A DNA stretch of 64,000 nucleotides, taken from the NCBI GenBank assembly GCA_963840565.1, contig CAWIZH010000006.1, positions 531,312-595,311 of the forward strand, in the 5' to 3' direction. Below are positions 1 through 8,492 of this stretch, in pieces. Source of the DNA: VRUE01 sp963840565 (GTDB lineage Bacteria > Actinomycetota > Thermoleophilia > Solirubrobacterales > 70-9). A model generated the notes under the pieces. The model had not been told where the DNA came from, searched no databases, and saw only the letters and a program-made list of their open reading frames with translations. Both the position numbers and the translations under genes were made by a program. Positions within the stretch are counted from its first letter, which is position 1. Each line of letters starts with the position of its first letter.

Positions 1-666
1 GCCCTCGGGGTCGTGCGAGAGGGCGAGCACGCCGCGGACCTCGCGCACCATCGTGTCGGTCATCGGGTGATCGGCCTTGTTGACGACGATCACGTCGGGG
101 ATCTCCATCACCCCGGCCTTCAGCGCCTGGATCGAGTCACCCGAGCCCGGCATCAGCGCCAGCACGATCGTGTCGGCGTGGTCGACGATGTCGATCTCCG
201 CCTGGCCGACGCCGACGGTCTCGATCAGCACGTCGTCCTTGCCGGCCGCGTCCATCGCCAGCGCCACCTGCAGCGCCGCCTCGGAGAGGCCGCCGAGCGC
301 GCCGCGCGAGGCCATCGAGCGGATGAAGACGCCAGGGTCGAGGAAATGGTCGGAGAGCCGGATTCGGTCGCCGAGCAGGGCACCGTGGGTGAACGGGCTC
401 GAAGGATCAATCGAGAGCACCGCGACCTGGCGCTCGGCCTTGCGCAGCTCCGCCGTCAGCGCCCCGATCAAGGTGCTCTTGCCGACCCCGGGGGGGCCGG
501 TGAAGCCGACGATCCGCGCCTTGCCCGTGCGCGGGTAGACCTCGCGCACCAACTCCCAGCCGGCCGGGTCGTCGGACTCGATCAGGGTGATCGCCCGCGC
601 CAGGGCACGCTTGTCCCCGGCGACGAGCCGCTCGGCGAGCGGGGCGGTCTTGGCAACGTCGGTCAA
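1..666 (-). CDS. meaB: MeaB/ArgK-type G-protein chaperone of a B12-dependent acyl-CoA mutase (3' part outside window)
   Basis: Reading leftwards from a TTG at 664-666, the frame stays open to the window edge (222 codons of a family usually a little over 300 residues), so the C-terminus is missing. It shows a P-loop (GFTGPPGVGKST), then SIDPSSPF, the DRIRL switch segment, the IETVGVGQAEID region and the NKAD base-recognition motif, all typical of MeaB. MeaB proteins use GTP to gate cofactor loading and protect adenosylcobalamin mutases. The likely client is the two-subunit mutase at 13500-15562, about 13 kb away. The gene is divergent from the acyltransferase with only 29 bp between them. Family assignment is firm; the client is inferred. 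Confidence 0.9.
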   Translation of the reverse strand, partial: MTDVAKTAPLAERLVAGDKRALARAITLIESDDPAGWELVREVYPRTGKARIVGFTGPPGVGKSTLIGALTAELRKAERQVAVLSIDPSSPFTHGALLGDRIRLSDHFLDPGVFIRSMASRGALGGLSEAALQVALAMDAAGKDDVLIETVGVGQAEIDIVDHADTIVLALMPGSGDSIQALKAGVMEIPDVIVVNKADHPMTDTMVREVRGVLALSHDPEG

Positions 667-695
667 GGCCCGGTGAGTCTAGAGTCCTCGCCGCC

Positions 696-1352
696 GTGAT
701 CCGAACTATCCGCTTCCTCTCCCGCAACGGAATGCTGAACTGGCAGTACGGACGGCTGCTGGTTCGCTACCTGCGGCGCCGTGCCTTCACGGCCGCCGGC
801 CGTCGCTGGCACACCAACGGCCTCGTCTTCCTCGGCCGCGGCCTCGAACTCGAGATCGGCCGCAAGGGCAAACTCGACCTCGGCCGCTTCGTCTGGATCG
901 GCGACGGGACCAAGATCCGCTGCCACGAGGGTCGGGTCGAGATCGGCGCCAAGACGGTGATGGGGCAGGAGTGCACGATCTCCGCCTACCAGCACGTGCG
1001 GATCGGCGAGCAGTGCGTGATCGCCGACCGGGCGATGTTCATCGACTTCGATCATGGCGTGGTCGAGGTCGAGCGCCCGATCCGCGTCCAGGGCATCTAC
1101 AAGCGCGACGTCGAGGTCGGCTCCAACGTATGGATCGGCTACGGCGCCTGCATCCTGCGCGGCGTCAGCGTCGGCGATAACTCGATCGTCGGCACCAACT
1201 CGGTCGTGACCAGGGACGTCCCGGCAAATGCGGTCGTCGCTGGGATCCCGGCGCGGGTGATCAGGATGAGAGATGCGCCCGAGAAGCTGCGCTGGCCCGA
1301 CCCGGTCGAGCCGGACCCCTCGGCCTGGACGACCCTGAAGCCTCCGGACTAG
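696..1352 (+). CDS. Left-handed beta-helix (hexapeptide repeat) acyltransferase
   Basis: A 218-residue protein starting at GTG 696. From about residue 50 it is built of [LIV]-G-x-x-x-x repeats (IGDGTKI, IGAKTVMG, IGEQCVIA, VGSNVWIGYGACIL, VGDNSIVGTNSVVTRDVPANAVVAGIPARVI), the maltose/galactoside O-acetyltransferase (LbH-MAT) pattern. The C-terminal NAVVAGIPARVIR stretch is the usual coenzyme-A side of such trimers. The N-terminal 40 residues are Arg-rich and not part of the helix. The acceptor, probably a sugar or envelope glycan, cannot be read from sequence. Confidence 0.85.
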   Translation: MIRTIRFLSRNGMLNWQYGRLLVRYLRRRAFTAAGRRWHTNGLVFLGRGLELEIGRKGKLDLGRFVWIGDGTKIRCHEGRVEIGAKTVMGQECTISAYQHVRIGEQCVIADRAMFIDFDHGVVEVERPIRVQGIYKRDVEVGSNVWIGYGACILRGVSVGDNSIVGTNSVVTRDVPANAVVAGIPARVIRMRDAPEKLRWPDPVEPDPSAWTTLKPPD

Positions 1353-1525
1353 TCGTCTGAACGGTCTGAAAGCTCGCTGTGATCTCAGCTGTCTGAGGTT
1401 GATTCTAAGATAACCTGATGTCTATTGTATGTAAGACAGAACATAGATTCAGAGGGGGTATCCCGCTCGGGCGAACTCACATTCGCCCGGTTGAGAACCG
1501 GCTGAAAATTTCAAAGGATGCGACG

Positions 1526-1819
1526 GTGAATGTCGCCGTTAACTTCGGCAGGAACTTGGCGCACTGTCGAAAGCGCGCCAAGCTGTCTCAGGAAGAGCTC
1601 GCCGTTCGCGCCTCGCTGCACCGGACCGCGGTCGGTCAGCTCGAGCGGGGCGAACGCGTTGCCCGGGTCGACACGCTGATCAAGCTCGCCGGCTCATTGG
1701 GAATTCCCCCTGGGGAACTGCTTGACGGAATGGGCTGGACGCCCGGCGGGACGACAATCGGCCAGTTCGGCCCAGCCGACGCGGGCAGCGAGCCGCAAGA
1801 GATGAAGCAAGCGGCTTAG
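1526..1819 (+). CDS. XRE-family HTH transcriptional regulator
   Basis: A 97-residue protein from GTG 1526. It is almost entirely a Cro/C1-type helix-turn-helix (NFGRNLAHCRKRAKLSQEEL, then ASLHRTAVGQLERGER, then RVDTLIKLAGSLGIPPGEL) followed by a short Gly/Pro-rich tail. I chose GTG 1526 because AAAGGA lies 7 nt upstream and the domain begins there. An in-frame ATG at 1418 would add 36 poorly ordered residues that look like translated leader. The upstream 1353-1525 is noticeably A/T-rich for this genome and probably holds the promoter. The target is unknown; the nearest downstream genes are the lipoprotein and DipZ. Confidence 0.75.
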   Translation: MNVAVNFGRNLAHCRKRAKLSQEELAVRASLHRTAVGQLERGERVARVDTLIKLAGSLGIPPGELLDGMGWTPGGTTIGQFGPADAGSEPQEMKQAA

Positions 1820-1973
1820 AACTCGACGTCGGCGCCGCCCACCGTTTTCCGCTGCGACCACGTTGCCGGGGTTGTCAGTCTGGCTGGAGTTTACGAGTGC
1901 TGAATCAGCGTTTCTTTCTCGTCACATTTTCGTCTTAGCGTGCGCCCCTCGAATCCCTAGGAAGGAGTGAGCG

Positions 1974-2264
1974 ATGCGCGTGCAGCGAGTACTGGCAGTG
2001 TTGGCGATGGCGATCTTGGTGATTGCCGGTCTGGTCGCGATCGGCGGTTGTGGTGGCAGCTCGTCGGGAGACAGCGGCGAAACCGCGCGGCAATCCAAGA
2101 ACGCCGCGGCGACGACCGGCGAAAAAGCGATGGAGCACGAAGACAGCGCGATGAAGGGCGATCACGGCGCGATGAAGGACGGCCACGGTGACTCGATGAA
2201 GCACGAAAGCGATCAGGCGATGAAGCACGAAGGCTCTTCGAGCGGCGCCCAGATGAGCCACTGA
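1974..2264 (+). CDS. Small Met/His-rich lipoprotein, putative metal-binding
   Basis: 96 residues after a good ribosome site (GGAAGGAG, 1960-1967). Residues 1-25 form a signal peptide with a lipobox-like IGGC, so the mature protein is probably lipid-anchored outside the membrane. The rest is low-complexity and hydrophilic, with recurring Met-Lys/His units (MEHED, MKGDH, MKDGH, MKHES, MKHEG), a spacing suited to soft-metal (copper) or thiol-redox chemistry. It lies 49 bp upstream of the DipZ gene on the same strand and is probably co-transcribed. It resembles short MxKDx-type repeat proteins, but I cannot name a family. The function is inferred only from composition and neighbours. Confidence 0.7.
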   Translation: MRVQRVLAVLAMAILVIAGLVAIGGCGGSSSGDSGETARQSKNAAATTGEKAMEHEDSAMKGDHGAMKDGHGDSMKHESDQAMKHEGSSSGAQMSH

Positions 2265-2313
2265 ACCGACCGCCGTTATCTCCTCGTAATCCTCAGGTGG
2301 AAAGGTTGAGCTC

Positions 2314-4071
2314 ATGGCCCTGCTGATGCTGTTCGGCTTTGTCGCGGGCGCGGGAACCGCACTCTCACCCTGCGTCCTGCCGGTGCTGCCGATCGCGCTC
2401 TCGGCGGGGGCGACGGGCGGGCGACGGCGGCCCCTGGGGATCGTGATCGGGTTGGCGGTCTCCTTCACCTTTGCCACGGTCGCGCTGGTCTACGTGATCT
2501 CGGCGCTGGGCCTGCCAAACGACCTCCTGCGAAAGCTGGCGATCGCGGTGCTGCTGGGGTTCGGGGTCATCTTGATGATTCCGAAGCTGGCGGCTCGGGT
2601 CGAGGCGTGGTTGAGCCGCTTTGCGAGCAGGGCCGGGGTCGCTGGAGGAGGCGGTGGCGACGGCTTCTGGTCGGGGACCGCGATCGGCGCCAGCCTCGGC
2701 CTCGTCTACGCGCCCTGCGCCGGCCCGATCCTGGCGGGTGTGATCACGGTTTCCGCTTCGCAGCCGTTCACCGGCGGTCGGCTCGCGGTGGCGCTCAGCT
2801 ACGGAATCGGGTCGGCCGTCGTCCTCTACTTCCTGATGCTGGGCGGCCGTCGCCTGGTCGCGCCGCTCGCTCGTCGCGGCGGCGGCCTGCAGATTGCGAT
2901 GGGGGCGGTGATGGTCTTCGTCGCCCTGGCGATGTGGGGCAACTACGACGTCAAGTTCCAGAACAACATCGCTGGCTCCCTGCCCAGCTTCCTCGTCAAT
3001 CCGACCGAAGGCATCGAGGACTCGGCATCGGCCCAGGCAGCGCTCAGCGACGTTCGCGGCGAATCCCCGCACGGCGTAGGCGGCGCGGCGGCGAGCGCGC
3101 CGCAGCCAAAGACGGCGGCAGACGGGCGGACGAGCCTGCCGGTGCTTGGGCCCGCCCCGGAATTCGTCGGCAACGAGCGCTGGTTCAACACCCCCGGCGA
3201 TCGACCGCTGACGCTGAGCTCGCTGCGCGGCCGCGTCGTTCTGGTCGACTTCTGGACCTACAGCTGCATCAACTGCCTGCGCACGCTGCCCTACCTGACC
3301 GCCTGGGACGGGAAGTACCGCAAGGACGGCCTGACGATTGTCGGCGTCCACTCGCCCGAGTTCCCCTTCGAGAAGGAGGCGAGCAACGTCGAAGAAGCGA
3401 TCGAGCGCAACGGGATCCACTATCCGGTCGCCCAGGACAACGAACTGGCGACCTGGAACGCCTACGGCAACCAGTACTGGCCAGCCGAGTACTTCATCGA
3501 CGCGGAGGGGCGGGTGCGCTACGCCCACTTCGGCGAGGGCGAGTACGGCAAGAAGGAGCGGATCATCCGCCAGCTCCTTGCCGAAGCGGGAAGGAAGGTT
3601 CCGGGGCAGGGGACTCGGGTGCGAGCGATCGCGCCTTCGGCCACCGTGACAACGCCCGAGACCTACCTCGGTGCGGCCCGGGCGGAACGCTTCACCAACC
3701 CGATGCTCTCGCCCGGTTCGCACGACTTCAGCGCCCCGTCGTCATTGCCCGCCAACGAATTTGCCTACCACGGGCGCTGGCGGATCACGCTCGACTCGGC
3801 GACCGCCGAAGGCGGCTCGCTCGACCTCAACTTCGGCGCCAGGCGCGCCTATCTGGTGCTCGGTTCACCGGGGCACCCGCGCACGATGCAGGTTCTGCTC
3901 GATGGCCAGCCGATTTCCAGCGCCGCTGCGGGCACGGACGTCCACAACGGTGTGGTCAGGATCACCGCGCAACGCCTCTACAACCTGGTCAACCTGCCCC
4001 GGGTAGAAGATCACGTTCTGACGCTGATCCCGCAGGCGGGGGTGATGGGTTATGCGTTCACCTTCGGTTAG
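2314..4071 (+). CDS. dipZ: DipZ-like CcdA–thioredoxin–C-terminal beta-domain fusion (transmembrane thiol-disulfide carrier)
   Basis: 585 residues. Residues 1-210 are a CcdA/DsbD-type membrane core with the two redox cysteines in LSPCVLP (C20) and YAPCAGP (C135). A Ser/Ala/Pro linker follows, then a TlpA/thioredoxin domain with WTYSCINC (C318, C321) and the cis-Pro region. Residues from about 450 form a beta-rich module like the carbohydrate-binding-like domain of mycobacterial DipZ. The domain order matches DipZ. The protein should carry electrons from cytoplasmic thioredoxin to the outer face for cytochrome c or protein thiol maintenance. The start ATG 2314 follows GGAAAGG. The regulator gene begins 28 bp after its stop. 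Confidence 0.9.
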   Translation: MALLMLFGFVAGAGTALSPCVLPVLPIALSAGATGGRRRPLGIVIGLAVSFTFATVALVYVISALGLPNDLLRKLAIAVLLGFGVILMIPKLAARVEAWLSRFASRAGVAGGGGGDGFWSGTAIGASLGLVYAPCAGPILAGVITVSASQPFTGGRLAVALSYGIGSAVVLYFLMLGGRRLVAPLARRGGGLQIAMGAVMVFVALAMWGNYDVKFQNNIAGSLPSFLVNPTEGIEDSASAQAALSDVRGESPHGVGGAAASAPQPKTAADGRTSLPVLGPAPEFVGNERWFNTPGDRPLTLSSLRGRVVLVDFWTYSCINCLRTLPYLTAWDGKYRKDGLTIVGVHSPEFPFEKEASNVEEAIERNGIHYPVAQDNELATWNAYGNQYWPAEYFIDAEGRVRYAHFGEGEYGKKERIIRQLLAEAGRKVPGQGTRVRAIAPSATVTTPETYLGAARAERFTNPMLSPGSHDFSAPSSLPANEFAYHGRWRITLDSATAEGGSLDLNFGARRAYLVLGSPGHPRTMQVLLDGQPISSAAAGTDVHNGVVRITAQRLYNLVNLPRVEDHVLTLIPQAGVMGYAFTFG

Positions 4072-4099
4072 CACCGGCGACTCGGCGACAATCCCGGCG

Positions 4100-4801
4100 A
4101 TGGCCGAGACCGCGCATGGCACCGTGCTTGTCGTCGACGACGAGCCGACGATCGTCGAGGTCGTCGGCCGCTACCTGGAGCGGGCCGGGTACGAGAGCCT
4201 CGCGGCGACGGACGGCCCCGAGGCGCTGCGGGTCGCCGAACGGGACCATCCCGACCTGATCGTGCTCGACGTGATGCTGCCCGGGCTCGACGGGATCGAG
4301 GTGATGCGGCAACTGCACGAGCGGCCCGGAAAGCCGGTGCCGGTGATCCTGCTGACCGCGCGCGGCGAGGAGTCCGACCGCCTGGTCGGACTGCGGCGTG
4401 GCGCTGACGACTACGTGGTCAAGCCTTTCTCTCCCAAGGAACTCGTGGCCCGGGTCGACGCGGTGCTGCGCCGGGTCTCGCCCCCGGCGGAGGAGGAGGC
4501 GGCGGCGATCGAGGTCGGGACGCTGCGAGTCGACCCGGCGATGCGGACGGTCACCCTCGACGGCGAGGAGGTCTCGCTGACCCAGCGCGAGTTCGATCTG
4601 CTCGCCTACCTTGCGTCCCACCCCGGCCAGGTCTTCTCCCGCGATCAGTTGATGGACGCCGTCTGGGACTACCCGTCCTTCAACGACACCAGCACCGTCA
4701 CCGTCCACGTCCGCCGCCTCCGCGCCAAGCTGGGCGATGATCCATCCCAACCCCGTTTCATCGAGACGGTCTGGGGAGTCGGCTACAGGTTGCGACCGTG
4801 A
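4100..4801 (+). CDS. OmpR/PhoB-family response regulator
   Basis: 233 residues from ATG 4100. The receiver domain (1-120) has the acidic pair D13-D14, phospho-acceptor D57 (VLDVMLPGLDG), the T/A-R-G switch after LLT and K108 (YVVKPFSP). The winged-helix output domain (about 135-232) ends in TVTVHVRRLRAKLGDD and WGVGYRL, the PhoB-class DNA-binding signature. An earlier in-frame ATG at 4052 would overlap the end of dipZ and add 16 residues with no similarity, so 4100 is preferred. Its stop overlaps the GTG of the kinase gene (GTGA), indicating a coupled pair. Confidence 0.95.
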   Translation: MAETAHGTVLVVDDEPTIVEVVGRYLERAGYESLAATDGPEALRVAERDHPDLIVLDVMLPGLDGIEVMRQLHERPGKPVPVILLTARGEESDRLVGLRRGADDYVVKPFSPKELVARVDAVLRRVSPPAEEEAAAIEVGTLRVDPAMRTVTLDGEEVSLTQREFDLLAYLASHPGQVFSRDQLMDAVWDYPSFNDTSTVTVHVRRLRAKLGDDPSQPRFIETVWGVGYRLRP

Positions 4802-5649
4802 AGCGCGCCGCTGCGATCGCGATCGCAGCCTTCCTCGCCGGGGCGGCGGCGGTCGCCGTGCCGCACTGGATGGGGATGGCGCAGGTGGTGCTCGTGGCGC
4901 TGGCCCTCGCCGGCGCCGCGCTCGCGGCGGCTCTTGCCGTCCGTCTCGCGATGGAGGAGCGCTCGCATCGTCAGATCGAGGAGGCACGCCGGCAGATGGT
5001 CGCGGCCGTCTCGCACGACCTGCGCACGCCCCTCGCCTCGCTGCGCCTGCTGGTCGAGGCGATCGACGACGGAGTGGCGACGGGGGAGACCCGCGAGCGC
5101 TACCTGGGCGAGATGCGCACCCACGTCGAGGCGCTGACGGCGCTGATCGACGACCTCTTCGAGCTCTCGCGGATCGAGGCGGGGGAGATCTCCTGGACGA
5201 TGAACCAGGTCGAGCTGCGCGGCCTGATCGACGACACCGTCGCCGCGATGCGGGTGCCGGCCGAGGCGCGCGGCGTCGCGCTCGCCGTCGATTTGCCGTC
5301 GCACGAGGTGCTGGCCCAGGCCAACGCCGAGAAGGTCCAGCGCGTCCTCTTCAACCTGATCCAGAACGCGATCCGCCATACCCCCGCCGATGGCAGCGTC
5401 ACGGTTAAGGCGCGCAACGCCGGCAGCGGGGTGGAGATCGAGGTCGCCGACGAGGGCGAGGGCATCTCAGCGGCCGACGGCGAGCGCGTCTTCGACGCCT
5501 TCTACCGCGGCGACGAGTCCCGCAGCGAGGACGGCGCCGGCCTAGGCCTCGCGATCTCCCGCGCCATAGTCGAGGCCCACGGCGGCCGCATCTGGCTGGA
5601 CGACGGCGAGTCAGGCACAAGCGTCCACTTCACCCTTCAAGCCGCCTAA
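4798..5649 (+). CDS. Small membrane sensor histidine kinase
   Basis: 283 residues, started by a GTG that overlaps the regulator stop. There are two transmembrane helices (about 4-22 and 28-50) separated by only a few residues, so there is no extracellular sensor domain. Such kinases usually sense within the membrane or through a partner protein. H-box SHDLRTPL (H73), N-box NLIQNAIRHTP, G1 DEGEGI and G2 GAGLGLAISRAIVEAHGG are all present. Position next to dipZ and the Met/His lipoprotein suggests an envelope redox or metal stimulus (inference). A perfect 21-bp palindrome follows the stop. Confidence 0.95.
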   Translation: MKRAAAIAIAAFLAGAAAVAVPHWMGMAQVVLVALALAGAALAAALAVRLAMEERSHRQIEEARRQMVAAVSHDLRTPLASLRLLVEAIDDGVATGETRERYLGEMRTHVEALTALIDDLFELSRIEAGEISWTMNQVELRGLIDDTVAAMRVPAEARGVALAVDLPSHEVLAQANAEKVQRVLFNLIQNAIRHTPADGSVTVKARNAGSGVEIEVADEGEGISAADGERVFDAFYRGDESRSEDGAGLGLAISRAIVEAHGGRIWLDDGESGTSVHFTLQAA

Positions 5650-5655
5650 AAGCCC

Positions 5656-5704
5656 GCCGACGGGCCTGAAACGTCCATATGTAGGACGTTTCAGGCCCGT
5701 CGGC
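5656..5704. terminator. Perfect 21-bp palindrome, 7-nt loop; family 1 copy A
   Basis: The arms 5656-5676 and 5684-5704 pair without mismatch around the loop ATATGTA. It sits between the convergent kinase and acyl-CoA dehydrogenase genes, so it can end both transcripts. There is no long T-run. A related palindrome at 21304-21348 shares the inner sequence and differs by paired, compensatory changes. Confidence 0.8.
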
Positions 5705-5709
5705 AGCGG

Positions 5710-6855
5710 TTAGCAGCCGAGTTGGCGGGCTATGACCATCTGCTGCACCTCGTCGGTGCCCTCGCCGATCGTAAGGATCTTGGCGTCGCGGTAGAAGCGG
5801 CAGACCGGGTACTCCTCGATGAAGCCGTAGCCGCCGTGGATCTGCACCGCCTCCTCCGTCGCCCTGACCGCGAGGCGGCCGGTGATCAGCTTCGCCTGGG
5901 CGGCGGTGAGGGTGAACGATTTGCCGGCGTCCTTCTCCAGTGCCGCCCGCCACGTGAGCAGGCGGGCCGCCTCGATCTGAGCCGAGAGATCGGCGATCTT
6001 GGCCTGGATCGACTGGAACTTGGAGATCGCCTGCCCAAACGCCTGGCGCTCCTTGGCATAGGCGATCGCCTCGTCAAGGGCGCCTTGGGCGAGCCCAACG
6101 CCCATCGCGGCAACGCCAATGCGTCCCCCGTCGAGGATGTGAAGAAAGTTCTTGAACCCCTCACCACGACGCCCAAGCAGATTCCCCTCGGGCACCCGAC
6201 AGTCCTCGAAGCTGAGCGGCCGCGTATCCGAAGCGTTCCAGCCCATCTTCCGATACCCCTCGCCGATCTCATACCCCGGCGTCCCGTTGGGCACGATCAA
6301 ATTAGAGATCTCCTTACGCCCATTCACCTCGCCGGTAACGGCAGTAATCGAGACGCAGCCAGAGATGTCAGTCCCCGAGTTCGTAATGAACTGCTTAGCC
6401 CCGTTGACGACCCATTCGCCGTTATCGAGCTTCGCGGCCGTCCGCACGTTCCCAGCATCCGACCCTGCCTCAGGCTCGGTCAGCCCAAACGAAGCAAGCT
6501 TTTCGCCGGTGCACAGCTTGGGAAGCCACTCCGACTTTTGCTCGTCGCTACCCCAGAGGTAGATAGGCATCGTCCCTAGCGAAGTGTGCGCTGCCATCGT
6601 GATGCAAACCGACGAATCAATCCGCGCCAACTCTTCAACAGCAAGCACGTAGGAGAGAGTGTCCGCACCACCACCGCCGTACTCCTGCGGAAACGGAATC
6701 CCCATCAGCCCGAGCCCGCCAAGCTTCTCCACGATCGCGTAGGGAAAGCTCTTAGTCCGGTCCAACTCCTCCGCCACGGGCTTCACCTCCGCCAGCGCAA
6801 ACTCCCGAACCGTGTCCCTTAGAAGCTTCTGCTCGTCAGAAAGATCGAAGTTCAT
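5710..6855 (-). CDS. Acyl-CoA dehydrogenase (FAD), short/branched-chain type
   Basis: 381 residues from the ATG at 6853-6855 (MNFDLSDEQ), the usual start of this family; a longer open frame upstream lies in a palindromic spacer and is rejected. The pattern is complete: FGLTEPEAGSDA (FAD-binding), WVVNGAKQFITN, the QIHGGYG motif and, near the end, IGEGTDEVQ with the catalytic base E365. It oxidises an acyl-CoA to the 2,3-enoyl-CoA and passes electrons to ETF (genes at 15697-17463). It lies downstream of the aldehyde dehydrogenase on the same strand, separated by a 119-nt hairpin region. Confidence 0.95.
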   Translation of the reverse strand: MNFDLSDEQKLLRDTVREFALAEVKPVAEELDRTKSFPYAIVEKLGGLGLMGIPFPQEYGGGGADTLSYVLAVEELARIDSSVCITMAAHTSLGTMPIYLWGSDEQKSEWLPKLCTGEKLASFGLTEPEAGSDAGNVRTAAKLDNGEWVVNGAKQFITNSGTDISGCVSITAVTGEVNGRKEISNLIVPNGTPGYEIGEGYRKMGWNASDTRPLSFEDCRVPEGNLLGRRGEGFKNFLHILDGGRIGVAAMGVGLAQGALDEAIAYAKERQAFGQAISKFQSIQAKIADLSAQIEAARLLTWRAALEKDAGKSFTLTAAQAKLITGRLAVRATEEAVQIHGGYGFIEEYPVCRFYRDAKILTIGEGTDEVQQMVIARQLGC

Positions 6856-6881
6856 GGGCGGCAGCCTATTGAGCCCGGAAA

Positions 6882-7000
6882 GAGGGACGGGGGTGCCCCC
6901 TCCGGGCAGCGGCGTCCTGGTTTTCGCACAGACCACTCAGCGAGAGCCCCAACGCGCAAGGCGAAAACCCCAGCAACCGGAGGGGGCACCCCCGTCCCTC
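6882..7000. repeat. Long-arm inverted repeat (24-bp arms, 71-nt loop)
   Basis: 6882-6905 and 6977-7000 are perfect reverse complements. Inside, about CTGGTTTTCGC and GCGAAAACCCCAG pair again with a two-base bulge, so the whole 119 nt can fold as one long stem. It fills the spacer between the stop of aldehyde dehydrogenase and the start of acyl-CoA dehydrogenase (both on the minus strand). Confidence 0.8.
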
Positions 7001-7006
7001 CCACCG

Positions 7007-8443
7007 CTAAAGCTGAAGGCTCTTGACCTGCAGCAACTCCTCGATCGCGTAGCGACCGTTCTCGCGACCGTGTCCCGACTGCTTGTAGCCGCCGAAGGGA
7101 GCGAGCGGGTTGAACGCCCCGCCGTTGATCTCGATCTGCCCGGTGCGAATCTTCTTCGCCACCCCGATCGCCCGGTCCTGATCCGCCGACCAGACCCCGC
7201 CGGCGAGCCCGTAGTCGGTGTCGTTGGCGATCCGCACCGCGTCGTCCTCGCCGTCGTAGGGCTGAATCGCCAGCACCGGCCCGAAGATCTCCTCCTGGGC
7301 GATCGTCATCTCCGGCGTCACGTCGGAGAAGACGGTGGGGCGGACGAAGTAGCCCTTATCCAGGCCGTCCGGCGCCGTTGCGCCTCCGGTTAGGAGCTTC
7401 GCCCCTTCGGCCTCGCCCTTCTCGATGTAGCCGCGAACCCGCTCGCGCTGAACCTCCGAGACCAGCGGCCCAAGCCGGGTTGAGTCCTCGAAGGGGTCGC
7501 CGGGGGTGAAGCTCTCCGCCGCTTGCGCGGCGATCTGCTCCGCTTCGGCCAGCTTCTCGCGGGGCACCAGCATCCGGGTCAAAGCGCTGCAGGTCTGGCC
7601 CGAGTTGAGGTAGCACTTGCCGACGCCATCGGGCACGGCCTTGCTCAGGTCGGCGTCGTCGAGGATCACGTTCGGCGACTTGCCGCCGAGCTCCATCGCG
7701 ACCGGCTTGACCGTCGCCGAGGCAAGCTCGGAGACGCGGCGCCCGGCGCGGGTCGAGCCGGTGAAGGAGACCATGTCGACGCCGGGGTGGCCGGCGATCG
7801 CCTCGCCGACGACCGGGCCGGTGCCGGTGACGAGGTTGAAGACGCCGGCGGGCAGGCCGGCGGCCTCGATCACCTCGGCGAGGATGAAGGCGTTGAGCGG
7901 CACGATCTCGCTCGGCTTCAGCACCACGGTGCAGCCGGCGGCCAGGGCGGGGGCGACCTTGCAGGCGATCTGGTTCAGGGGATAGTTCCAGGGCGTGATC
8001 GCGCCGAGCACGCCGACCGGCTCGCGCAGCACCCGTGAGTTGCCGATCTCCTCCTCCCAGCGGACTTCCTCCATCAGCTTCGGCATCGCCCCGAACTGGG
8101 CGATCGGCAGGCCGGCCTGGATCATCTTGCTCAGCGTCAGCGGCATGCCGAGCTCCTGCGAGATCGTCGCGGCGATCTCGTCCATGCGCTCGGCGAGGCC
8201 GGCGGAGATCGCGGCGAGATAGCCGGCGCGCTCCTCGCGCGAGGTCTGCGACCACGACTCGAAGGCATCGCGCGCCGCGATCACGGCCCGGTCGGCGTCT
8301 GCGGCCGAGCAGGCGGAGATCGTTCCCATCGCCTCCTCGGTGGTCGAGTTGATCACCTCGAGCGTCTCAGCGCTCTCGGGCTCGACCCACTCGCCGCCGA
8401 TGAAGATCTTCTCGCGCACCTGAGTCTCCGCTGCAGTTGCCAT
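7007..8443 (-). CDS. NAD(P)-dependent aldehyde dehydrogenase
   Basis: 478 residues. The ATG at 8441-8443 has AAGGAGG just upstream. The ALDH fold is complete: TPWNYPL, the Lys of VVLKPSE, FTGSTRAGRR, catalytic glutamate E251 in MELGGKSP, nucleophile C285 in NSGQTCSALTR and EEIFGPVLA near the C-terminus. It converts an aldehyde to a carboxylic acid with NAD(P)+. Substrate range cannot be predicted. The divergent context with the HxlR regulator (8493-8999, same strand, immediately upstream) suggests control by that regulator. Confidence 0.93.
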   Translation of the reverse strand: MATAAETQVREKIFIGGEWVEPESAETLEVINSTTEEAMGTISACSAADADRAVIAARDAFESWSQTSREERAGYLAAISAGLAERMDEIAATISQELGMPLTLSKMIQAGLPIAQFGAMPKLMEEVRWEEEIGNSRVLREPVGVLGAITPWNYPLNQIACKVAPALAAGCTVVLKPSEIVPLNAFILAEVIEAAGLPAGVFNLVTGTGPVVGEAIAGHPGVDMVSFTGSTRAGRRVSELASATVKPVAMELGGKSPNVILDDADLSKAVPDGVGKCYLNSGQTCSALTRMLVPREKLAEAEQIAAQAAESFTPGDPFEDSTRLGPLVSEVQRERVRGYIEKGEAEGAKLLTGGATAPDGLDKGYFVRPTVFSDVTPEMTIAQEEIFGPVLAIQPYDGEDDAVRIANDTDYGLAGGVWSADQDRAIGVAKKIRTGQIEINGGAFNPLAPFGGYKQSGHGRENGRYAIEELLQVKSLQL

Positions 8444-8492
8444 TCCAAATCCTCCTTGTCGCTTTGTGCCGTCCTGGCCGCCCAGCCAAAAG

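Noticed and set aside
407..727. Open frame on the minus strand over the start of meaB
   Set aside because: It is in a different frame from the P-loop protein, which is unmistakable in the frame ending at 666.
1418..1525. Upstream extension of the XRE regulator
   Set aside because: No ribosome site at 1418 and an unstructured sequence; GTG 1526 has a good site and begins the domain.
1895..1920. GCTGAATCAGC as terminator of the XRE gene
   Set aside because: The palindrome would leave a one-base loop and only a three-bp usable stem.
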